The translations under genes and the position numbers were made by a program. From assembly GCA_016721925.1 (NCBI GenBank), contig JADKHE010000011.1, positions 372,001 through 436,000 on the forward strand: DNA of 64,000 nucleotides, given 5' to 3'. Positions 46,201-53,299 of the stretch are shown in pieces (the stretch's first letter is position 1; each line of letters opens with the position of its first letter). The notes under the pieces are model-generated. The model searched no databases and was not told the origin of the DNA. It saw nothing but the letters and a program-made list of their open reading frames with translations. The stretch comes from Candidatus Skiveiella danica. Lineage in GTDB: Bacteria > Pseudomonadota > Gammaproteobacteria > Burkholderiales > Burkholderiaceae_C.

Positions 46201-46225
46201 AAGGCCCCTCAGGGGCCTTTTTTTT
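46201..46225 (+). terminator. Rho-independent terminator after the first RRM gene
   Basis: AAGGCCCCT and AGGGGCCTT form a stem around one base, with an eight-base T run. It separates the two RRM genes into independent transcripts. Confidence 0.92.
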
Positions 46226-46292
46226 CGGCCGCAGCGTCCGTTTGAAGGGCTCTGTCCGGAAAAACACTTGCATGAATCGCGTGTGTCTGAGC

Positions 46293-46434
46293 CATAATTT
46301 ATGAGCGCTGGTTCGTTCTGGCCACTTGCCGTAGCGATGAAACGGCCCCGTTTCCACTCTTCCGATGTTGTTCTGGCGTGTGGAGCACGGAAGGGCCACT
46401 TCGCTTTTTTCATGTGTTTTTAGGAGTCCCGTTC
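46293..46434 (+). promoter_or_regulatory. Promoter -10 and long leader of the second RRM gene
   Basis: CATAAT at 46293-46298 repeats the -10 candidate of the first copy; the distance to the ATG is 136 nt against 134 nt there. The last about 30 nt (TTCGCTTTTTT, then TTTTTAGGAGTCCCGTTC) align with the first copy's leader, so the duplication included the translation-initiation region. Confidence 0.4.
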
Positions 46435-46935
46435 ATGGGCAACAAACTCTACGTTGGCAACCTGCCATATTCTGTGCGTGACAACGATCTCGAACAGGCG
46501 TTCAGCCAGTTCGGGGCCGTCACCAGCGCCAAAGTCATGATGGAGCGTGATACCGGCCGCTCCAAAGGCTTTGGCTTTGTCGAAATGGGCAGTGATGCGG
46601 AGGCGCAGGCGGCGATCAATGGCATGAACGGCCAACCGCTGGGCGGCAGGAGTGTGGTTGTCAATGAGGCCAGGCCCATGGAGCCTCGTCCGCCACGCAG
46701 TGGCGGGGGCGGCTATGGCGGCGGCGGTGGTTACGGCGGTGGTGGCGGCGGTGGCGGCGGGTACGGTGGCGGTCGCCGTGATGGCGATGCCGGAGGCGGG
46801 CGTCGTGATGGCGGCGGCTATGGTGGTGGCAACGATGGTGGATTCCGCAGCCCCTACGGTTCAGGCCCGCGCGGTGGCGGCCGTTCCGGTGGTGGCGGGC
46901 GTTCCGGTGGCGGTGGGTACGGTGACAGCTATTGA
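46435..46935 (+). CDS. Small RNA-binding protein with RRM and glycine-rich tail (second copy)
   Basis: A 166-residue paralogue of the preceding gene. The RRM is almost identical (LYVGNLPYSVRDNDLEQAFS, SKGFGFVEMGSDAEAQAAIN), while the tail is longer and different, with GRRDGDAGGGRRDGG and FRSPYGSGPRGGGRSGGG units, i.e. more Arg/Asp and RGG-like elements. Function as for the first copy; the divergent tail suggests different partners or phase behaviour, which is inference. AGGAG lies 9 nt before the ATG. Confidence 0.93.
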   Translation: MGNKLYVGNLPYSVRDNDLEQAFSQFGAVTSAKVMMERDTGRSKGFGFVEMGSDAEAQAAINGMNGQPLGGRSVVVNEARPMEPRPPRSGGGGYGGGGGYGGGGGGGGGYGGGRRDGDAGGGRRDGGGYGGGNDGGFRSPYGSGPRGGGRSGGGGRSGGGGYGDSY

Positions 46936-46958
46936 CCGCACCCCAAGAAGAAAAGAAG

Positions 46959-46979
46959 AAGGCCCCGTTGGGGCCTTTT
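46959..46979 (+). terminator. Rho-independent terminator after the second RRM gene
   Basis: AAGGCCCC and GGGGCCTT around GTT, followed by TTCCTTT. The same stem sequence as the terminator of the first copy, again consistent with tandem duplication. It also faces the convergent SDR gene. Confidence 0.85.
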
Positions 46980-47014
46980 CCTTTGACGAGCGAACACGGG
47001 TGCCCGCCCGGCGC

Positions 47015-47806
47015 TCATTCAGCAACCTGCCGATGCTTTCGCGGGCGTCCGGCAAAGAAACGATCAAACAGGCTGTTCGGCAGGAGACGCAGCACTTTTG
47101 CCACAAGACCCATTTGCCAGGGGATCACGCGGTAACTCACACCGGCCTCGATGGCGGCGAACGCCTGGGCAGCAAACGCCTCGGGTTGCATCAGGAACGG
47201 CATGGAGTACCGGTTCTTGCTTGTCAGCGGCGTGTCGATGTACCCGGGACAAATCGTGACGACTTTCACGCCCGCGCCGCGCAATTCCCCGCGCAGGCTT
47301 TCGCAATATGCAATCACCGCGGCCTTGCTGGCGCAATAGGCGCCATGTCCTGGCAGTCCACGGATCCCTGCCACGCTGCCGATTCCCACCAGCTTGCCGC
47401 TGCCCCGGTCCCTCATGCCTTGGACGAAGGGGTGAAAGGTCGCGGCCATGCCGATGTTGTTGGTCGCGAAGACTCGGCTCATCACCTCAAGATCAGTGCG
47501 CACAGCAGTGTCCACGCCTAAGCTGATGCCCGCATTGGCGACGACCACGTCGGGCAAGCCCTGTTGCTCCAGACAGGCCTGGCAGGCGGCCACGATGCTA
47601 TCCACGATCGCAACGTCACCGCTATAAACTTGAAAGCGATCCGTGTCCATTCCGTGCTGGGTTGCCCATGATTTTGTCTCTGAAGTGCGACGGGCGATCA
47701 AGGCCAGGCGGTAGCCGGCCGCATAGTAGCGGGCCGCCAGTGCCTGACCGATACCACTGGAGGCGCCGGTGATGAGGGCCAGTTGGGTCGGGGTGTCTTG
47801 TTGCAT
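47015..47806 (-). CDS. Short-chain dehydrogenase/reductase (SDR)
   Basis: A 263-residue classical SDR: cofactor motif TGASSGIGQ (residues about 14-22), NAG motif VVANAGIS, catalytic Ser in IGSVAG, and Y-x3-K in GAYCASK. ARR after the second beta strand (ALIARRTSE) suggests NADP(H). The C-terminal region with PWQMGLVAKVLRLLPNSLFD is membrane-associating in related proteins. Substrate unknown. It starts directly after the lptC stop (no gap), so it belongs to the kdsD-kdsC-lptC transcript. Confidence 0.87.
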   Translation of the reverse strand: MQQDTPTQLALITGASSGIGQALAARYYAAGYRLALIARRTSETKSWATQHGMDTDRFQVYSGDVAIVDSIVAACQACLEQQGLPDVVVANAGISLGVDTAVRTDLEVMSRVFATNNIGMAATFHPFVQGMRDRGSGKLVGIGSVAGIRGLPGHGAYCASKAAVIAYCESLRGELRGAGVKVVTICPGYIDTPLTSKNRYSMPFLMQPEAFAAQAFAAIEAGVSYRVIPWQMGLVAKVLRLLPNSLFDRFFAGRPRKHRQVAE

Positions 47807-48427
47807 TCAGGGGGCCTTGCGGGGAGTAAGCACGCTTCGGACCTGACCAGTCAGTTCAATGACAGACGCATGGTCGTCATAGGTCATGGCGTTGCCGCTG
47901 AAACGGTCTTCGCCTTGGGAGATGACGACGGGAAGGTGTGTCATCACCTTTCCGGCGTCGGATTTCACGTGCAGGTACTCACTGCGGTATTCAACCGGCT
48001 CACGGGATTTGGCCGACGTTCCAGCAGGCAACTGGCGTGACACCTGGACATTGCCGAACAACTGGACATCGTCGCCGGTCGCATCTGAAATCGCCCGACG
48101 GGCCGTCGCAACGGTCGGTAGGCCGTTCTCGCCAACTGTGCGCATGTTGACCTGTTCAATCTCGAGCGTGTCGGTGTCCGGATAGTGCCGAGCCTCCCGA
48201 CCAACCACCTCGCTCTTGAGCTTGCCTTGCACGTCGAACGCCTTGATCGAGAAATTCCGCAGGAAATAGTCCGCTTCATGCTTCAGCGGCTTGCCCGCCG
48301 TCGCCTCAATCACGGCCGGCGTGCTGCGGACAAGCCAGAAGGTGGCCATCGCAAACAGGCTCATGAGCAAGATCGGCAGATAGATGCTCAGCCGATCCCA
48401 GAAGAGGCGCACCGACGGTCTCTTCAT
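47807..48427 (-). CDS. lptC: LPS export protein LptC
   Basis: A 206-residue bitopic protein: short cytoplasmic start, one helix (IYLPILLMSLFAMATFWLV), then a periplasmic beta-jellyroll (HEADYFLRNFSIKAFDVQGK, GNVQVSRQL, YLHVKSDAGKVMTHLPV). LptC connects the LptBFG transporter to LptA. Its ATG overlaps the kdsC stop by 4 nt. The usual next genes lptA and lptB do not follow. Confidence 0.9.
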   Translation of the reverse strand: MKRPSVRLFWDRLSIYLPILLMSLFAMATFWLVRSTPAVIEATAGKPLKHEADYFLRNFSIKAFDVQGKLKSEVVGREARHYPDTDTLEIEQVNMRTVGENGLPTVATARRAISDATGDDVQLFGNVQVSRQLPAGTSAKSREPVEYRSEYLHVKSDAGKVMTHLPVVISQGEDRFSGNAMTYDDHASVIELTGQVRSVLTPRKAP

Positions 48428-48987
48428 CGCGTATGCCCGGTTGCCCGCTCAAGCAGGGTTGCATAGTGTCCCCCGGCCACCAGAAGCAGGTCACAGAATT
48501 CCCGAGCGGCACCAAAACCGCCAGCAGCCCTCGTGACGTAGTGCGCCAGCGCTCGGGCTTGGGCATGGGCGCCAGCGGGGGCGCAGGCAAAGGCGCAGCA
48601 CTGCATCACCGAAAGGTCCGGCCAGTCGTCCCCCATGGCTGCCGCAGCTTCCCAGCCGACACCCAGTTCATCGAGGATGGCCTGCGCCGCAGGCTTCTTG
48701 TCTTCGGTGCCAAAGCTGACGTGGCCGATGCCAAGCGCCTCAAGCCGCATCCGTAAGGGCCTGGAATCCCGGCCGGTGATGACGGCAGGCGTGATGCCGG
48801 CCATTTTGAGCAGTTTCAGGCCGTGCCCATCCAGCGTGCTGAAGCGCTTCAGCGATTCGCCGTGCTCGGAGAAGTACAGCCCACCATCCGTGAGGACGCC
48901 GTCCACATCGAAGAAAGCGACGCGAATGCCTTGAGCCGCCAGCAACAACTCCGGCGCAAAGTGCAGTGCGGGTGAAATGGTTCGCAT
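48424..48987 (-). CDS. kdsC: 3-deoxy-D-manno-octulosonate 8-phosphate phosphatase KdsC
   Basis: A HAD-superfamily phosphatase of 187 residues: nucleophile motif VAFFDVDGVLTDGGLYF, FSTLDGHGLKLLKMAGI, motif II VITGRDS and motif IV AAAMGDDWPDLSVM. It makes KDO for the LPS inner core. It lies 2 nt after kdsD and overlaps lptC. Confidence 0.95.
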   Translation of the reverse strand: MRTISPALHFAPELLLAAQGIRVAFFDVDGVLTDGGLYFSEHGESLKRFSTLDGHGLKLLKMAGITPAVITGRDSRPLRMRLEALGIGHVSFGTEDKKPAAQAILDELGVGWEAAAAMGDDWPDLSVMQCCAFACAPAGAHAQARALAHYVTRAAGGFGAAREFCDLLLVAGGHYATLLERATGHTR

Positions 48988-48989
48988 GT

Positions 48990-49967
48990 TCAGATCACCT
49001 TGGCGCGCATGAGGTCGTTGCTGTTGACGGCGCCGCAGAGTCGCCCCTCGGCGTCGACCACCAGCACGCTTGTGATGCGATGCCTTTCCATCAGGGCGGC
49101 CGCCTCCGCCGCGAGAGCGTCCTCGCGAATGGTCAACGGTTGGGGGTGCATGACCTCGCCCGCTGTAGCCGCCCGCAGGTCGACACCTTTTTCAACCAGC
49201 CGCCGCAGGTCACCGTCCGTGAAGATGCCCAGCACTGTGCCGGCCTCGTCTACGACAGCCGAGGCCCCGAGGCCTTTCGCGCTCATCTCCCGCATCAGTC
49301 CGGTGAATGCCGTCGAAGGGCCAACGCGGGGAAGGTCTTCGCCGCGCCGCATGACGTCGCTGACATGGGTCAGCAAGCGTCGCCCGAGCGCGCCACCGGG
49401 ATGGGAGCGGGCAAAATCCTCGGCTCTGAATCCCCGCGCATCAAGAAGCGCCACAGCCAACGCATCGCCCAGCGCCAGTTGTGCCGTGGTGCTTGCCGTC
49501 GGGGCCAGGTTGAGCGGGCAGGCTTCCCGATCGACAGTGCTGTCGATCGTGACGTTCGCGTGTCGCGCCAGCGTCGAGTCGATTCCGCCGGTGATCGCGA
49601 TGAGGGGAACGCCCAGGCGCTTCAAAACCGGCAGGATCGCGGTCAGTTCTTCGCTCTCGCCACTGTTTGAAATCGCCAGAACCAAGTCCACCGCCTTGAT
49701 CATGCCGAGATCGCCATGACTGGCTTCAGCAGGATGGACGAACAGGGCCGGTGTACCGGTCGAGGCCAATGTGGCTGCGATCTTTCGCCCAATATGGCCG
49801 CTCTTGCCCATGCCCATGACCACCACACGCCCGCGCACGTCCAGCATCATGCGCACAGCCTGTGAAAACCCCTCGTTCAGTCGTGCCTTCAGGCCCGAGA
49901 GTGCCGCAGCCTCGATATCCAGGGTCTCGTGGGCCAGCCGGATGGCCTGGGCAGGTTCAAATGTCAT
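48990..49967 (-). CDS. kdsD: D-arabinose 5-phosphate isomerase KdsD
   Basis: A 325-residue enzyme with an SIS sugar-isomerase domain (VVVMGMGKSGHIGRKIAATL, FVHPAEASHGDLGMI, AISNSGESEE) and two C-terminal CBS domains (VMRRGEDLPRVGPSTAF, EVMHPQPLTIREDALAAEA). It converts ribulose 5-phosphate to arabinose 5-phosphate, the first KDO precursor. First gene of the kdsD-kdsC-lptC-SDR transcript; divergent from the antiporter gene. Confidence 0.95.
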   Translation of the reverse strand: MTFEPAQAIRLAHETLDIEAAALSGLKARLNEGFSQAVRMMLDVRGRVVVMGMGKSGHIGRKIAATLASTGTPALFVHPAEASHGDLGMIKAVDLVLAISNSGESEELTAILPVLKRLGVPLIAITGGIDSTLARHANVTIDSTVDREACPLNLAPTASTTAQLALGDALAVALLDARGFRAEDFARSHPGGALGRRLLTHVSDVMRRGEDLPRVGPSTAFTGLMREMSAKGLGASAVVDEAGTVLGIFTDGDLRRLVEKGVDLRAATAGEVMHPQPLTIREDALAAEAAALMERHRITSVLVVDAEGRLCGAVNSNDLMRAKVI

Positions 49968-50055
49968 GGACCGATTCTATCGGCGCGCCTTTTACGCCAC
50001 ATGGTGCAGGCATGGCGCCGCAGTGCACCGGTCCGTCACTTGCTAGCATCGGGGC

Positions 50056-52041
50056 ATGACCTCACTGGAACTCACGCTGTTGTACCTGCTTGCCGCGGTG
50101 TTGGGCGTGGTGGCCTGCCGCTCGCTCAAACTGCCGCCCATGCTGGGCTATCTTGCGGTGGGGGTGCTGATCGGGCCTCATGCGCTGGCATTGGCCAGGA
50201 ACGCCGACGACATCCGGCATTTGGGTGAGTTTGGTGTGGTGTTCCTGATGTTCGTCATCGGCCTCGAGTTCAACCTGCCGAAATTGCGGGCGATGCGGCG
50301 GCATGTCTTCGGGCTGGGGCTTTTCCAGGTCGGGATGACCATCATCGTGGTCACTCTCGGATCCGTGTTCCTGACCGTAACCGCGCCCTCGCTGTGGACG
50401 ATGGAATGGCGCACCGCCCTGGCGCTGTCCGGTGCCATGGCCATGAGCAGCACGGCGATTGTCGTGAAATTGATGTCCGAGCGACTGGAGCTCGATTCGG
50501 AGCACGGCAAGCGGGTCATGGGCGTTCTGTTGTTCCAGGATTTGGCGGTCGTCCCCTTGCTCGTTCTCATTCCGGCTCTCGGATCGACGCCGGAAAAGCT
50601 TTTTTCAGAACTGGCGCTCGCGGCGGTCAAGGCGGTCATGCTGGTTGTCGTGCTTCTGGTGGGTGGCCAGCGCGTGATGCGCTGGTGGCTCACGCTCGTT
50701 GCGCGCCGCAAAAGCGAAGAACTATTTGTATTGAACCTGCTCCTGATCACGCTGGGCCTGGCCTGGCTGACGGAACTGGCGGGTCTCAGCCTTGCGCTGG
50801 GCGCCTTTATTGCCGGCATGCTCATCTCGGAAACGGAATACAAACAGCAGGTTGAAACCGATATCCGGCCGTTTCACGATGTGTTGCTGGGTCTGTTCTT
50901 CATTGCGATCGGGATGATGCTGGATTGGCGGCTGGTTCTGGATCGCTGGCCACTGGTCATGCTTCTGCTGTTGTTGCCGGTGCTGTTCAAGCTCTGCCTG
51001 GTGGCCGCTTTGTCCAAAGCGCTGGGCGCAAGCGCCGGTGTGGCTTTGCGCACGGGCCTGTACCTCGCACAGGCGGGGGAGTTCGGTTTTGTGCTGCTGA
51101 CACTCAGCTCAAAAAACGCACTGGTTCCTCCTGAGCTCTTCAATCCGATTCTGGCGGCAATGGTGTTGTCCATGCTGGCGACGCCGTTCATCGTCATGTA
51201 CAGCAACCGAATCGTGATGAAGCTGGTTTCCAGTGAGTGGCTGCAGCAGTCCTTGCAGATGACGACGATTGCCCGCAAGTCCATCAATGCGAACAAGCAT
51301 GTGATCATCTGTGGCTATGGACGTTGTGGGCAGAACCTGGCCCGCATCCTGGACCAGGAGGGCATTCCCTATATGGCCCTCGATCTCGACCCGGATCGTG
51401 TGCGCCAGGCGGCTGCGGCCGGTGATTCGGTTGTGTTTGGCGATGCGGCGAGGTTGCAGGCGCTGATCGCAGCCGGTCTGGCGCGGGCCAGTGCGGTGGT
51501 CGTGACCTACATTGACGTTGGAGGCGCCATGAAGGTGCTGGCGCACACCCGTGCCCATGCGCCCCAGGTTCCGGTGATCGTGCGCACGCAGGATGATCGC
51601 GACCTGGAGAAACTCCAGTCCAGCGGCGCGGCAGAAGTGGTGCCGGAAGCCATCGAAGGGTCGTTGATGCTGGCCAGTCATGCGCTGGCGCTCATCGGAG
51701 TGCCGATGCGACGGGTGATCCGCATCGTGCAGGAGCAACGCGATGCGCGCTACAACCTGTTGCGCGGGTACTTCCATGGTGCCGACGACAGTACCGCTGA
51801 CGAGCATGAACAGGAGCGCCTGGCGACTTTGACACTACCAATTGGGGCCGCGTCGGTTGGCAGATCTCTGGACCAGCTGGCGTTTCATGCCAAGGGGGTC
51901 CGGGTCGTCAGCCTGCGGCGTGCGGACGGGAAAGCTGTGGCTGTCAGCGATTCGGTGATGCTAGAGGGAGGCGACACGCTGGTGCTTTCGGGCAAAGCCG
52001 AGGCCTTGGCACTGGCCGAAAGCGCCATTTTGCGCGGCTAG
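50056..52041 (+). CDS. CPA2-family monovalent cation:proton antiporter with RCK domain (KefB/KefC-like)
   Basis: A 661-residue inner-membrane antiporter: about 12-13 helices (residues 1-385, with LEFNLPKLRAMRRHVFGLG and ALALSGAMAMSSTAIVVKLM), then a TrkA-N/RCK nucleotide-binding domain (HVIICGYGRCGQNLARILDQ, about residues 415-530) and a TrkA-C domain (SVMLEGGDTLVLSGKAEALA). K+ or Na+ efflux controlled by a nucleotide or glutathione adduct is the family role. In relatives it is often followed by apt, and here a truncated apt follows. Confidence 0.92.
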   Translation: MTSLELTLLYLLAAVLGVVACRSLKLPPMLGYLAVGVLIGPHALALARNADDIRHLGEFGVVFLMFVIGLEFNLPKLRAMRRHVFGLGLFQVGMTIIVVTLGSVFLTVTAPSLWTMEWRTALALSGAMAMSSTAIVVKLMSERLELDSEHGKRVMGVLLFQDLAVVPLLVLIPALGSTPEKLFSELALAAVKAVMLVVVLLVGGQRVMRWWLTLVARRKSEELFVLNLLLITLGLAWLTELAGLSLALGAFIAGMLISETEYKQQVETDIRPFHDVLLGLFFIAIGMMLDWRLVLDRWPLVMLLLLLPVLFKLCLVAALSKALGASAGVALRTGLYLAQAGEFGFVLLTLSSKNALVPPELFNPILAAMVLSMLATPFIVMYSNRIVMKLVSSEWLQQSLQMTTIARKSINANKHVIICGYGRCGQNLARILDQEGIPYMALDLDPDRVRQAAAAGDSVVFGDAARLQALIAAGLARASAVVVTYIDVGGAMKVLAHTRAHAPQVPVIVRTQDDRDLEKLQSSGAAEVVPEAIEGSLMLASHALALIGVPMRRVIRIVQEQRDARYNLLRGYFHGADDSTADEHEQERLATLTLPIGAASVGRSLDQLAFHAKGVRVVSLRRADGKAVAVSDSVMLEGGDTLVLSGKAEALALAESAILRG

Positions 52042-52174
52042 CGGATCCAGGCATATCGAAAAGCCGGCTTGAAACGTACAACCACGTGCCGCTCGCACAC
52101 GGCAAACGGAGCGTTGGACGGGCTCCGGGGCAGAATCATGGTTTGCCCAATTCAAGGACGCAACGTGCAAGATC

Positions 52175-52459
52175 CAACTGGCGTTCGATACTGTCGCCGA
52201 AACCCATGAACTGGAATATGGAAGCGCTACGGTGGAATTGCACACCGACGCTGTGAGTCCCGGCAACAAGGTGGTGCTGATTGACGATTTGATCGCCACC
52301 GGCGGCACCATGATGGCGGGGCGCCGGTTGCTGGAACGGTTGGGCGCGATTGTCTCCGAGGGCGCGGCCATTGTGGATCTGCCCGAACTCGGCGGCTCCA
52401 CCCGTCTGCGCGAACCCGGGCTTTCCCTGTTTACGCTGGTTGATTTCGAGGGCGGCTAG
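52175..52459 (+). pseudogene. apt: Adenine phosphoribosyltransferase, 5'-truncated remnant
   Basis: An open frame of about 94 codons from [20 protein letters not shown] through the PRPP loop [17 protein letters not shown] to the C-terminus [20 protein letters not shown] is clearly the C-terminal half of Apt. The first about 85-90 residues of a normal Apt (about 180 aa) are missing, and no ATG lies in this frame; the first possible start is a GTG at 52232 inside the catalytic domain. The 133 bp between the antiporter stop and the remnant resemble nothing I know. A deletion of the 5' half is inferred. Confidence 0.8.
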
Positions 52460-52496
52460 AGATCCCTCTCGCATACCTCCGACATCTTGCGGGCCA

Positions 52497-53286
52497 TCAG
52501 ATCTCGAATACCTGGCCAGCACGCAACCAGTGGATGTCGTGCGAAACATGTCGCCTCAGCGGTTCGCTCTGGTCGAATCTCTGAATTTCGGCCATGATCA
52601 ATTCCGTCTCGGCCGGCTTGGTGTGGGTGATGTAGATTGGAAAACTTCGGGCGACCTTGATGTTCTCGAGTTCCGAGGCCAGGACCTGCGGTGACAGATG
52701 GAGACTGCGGCGTGCCAGTTCACTTTCGCGATTGCTGAAGGCGGTTTCGATGACCAGCATGGCGACGTCGAGCTGGTTCAACCGTTTCCAGAAGGCCGGG
52801 TTTCGCTCCGTGTCGCCCGAGAATACCCAGCAACCGCGGCCCGCTGAGACCGCGAAGCCAGCGGCCGGGACGGTGTGCACCGCAGGAAGAACCTCGATGA
52901 GCTTTTGACTGGCAGGCAAGAATTGCCCGATGGCGATTTCGTGAAAGCGGATAAATGGATTTTCCCTTGATGGGATCTCGCTGAAGTCGGGCCAGATGAC
53001 GTTGTTGAAGATATGCGCCTTGAGGGCGCTGATCGTCCCTGGCAGTGCATGAATATGCAGGGGGCGCCCTTGTTGCTCCGACGGTGTCCACCATCAACGG
53101 GAGCGCAGCGACGTGGTCCAGGTGGGAGTGGGTCAGGAAGACGTGCTCGATTTTGCGCATCTCGTCCAGGGACAGGTCGCCAACACCGGTGCCGGCGTCG
53201 ATCAAGGTGTCCTCGTCAATCAGGAAGGACGTGGTCCGGCAGTCCTTGGCGATTGCGCCGGAACAACCTAGCACCCTAATTCGCAT
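52497..53286 (-). pseudogene. MBL-fold 3',5'-cyclic-nucleotide phosphodiesterase-like protein, frameshifted
   Basis: The first frame gives MRIRVLGCSGAIAKDCRTTS, the metal motif THSHLDH and PLMVDTVGATR; the rest, from PLHIHALPGTISALKAHIFN through FSGDTERNPAFW and IYITHTKPAETELIMAEIQR to the end, is in another frame. The break is at about 53067-53069 in a short C run (minus-strand AGGG), where adding one G restores a normal protein of about 263 residues. The domain plan resembles class II cyclic-nucleotide phosphodiesterases. It follows the CHASE2 cyclase gene by 13 nt, so it would degrade what the cyclase makes; this pairing is inference. Confidence 0.82.
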
Positions 53287-53299
53287 CGAAATCCCCGGT

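Noticed and set aside
52232..52459. A 75-residue protein starting at GTG as a functional short Apt
   Set aside because: The start would lie within the catalytic core and remove the N-terminal half needed for the fold. Identifiable Apt sequence continues upstream of the GTG without a start.
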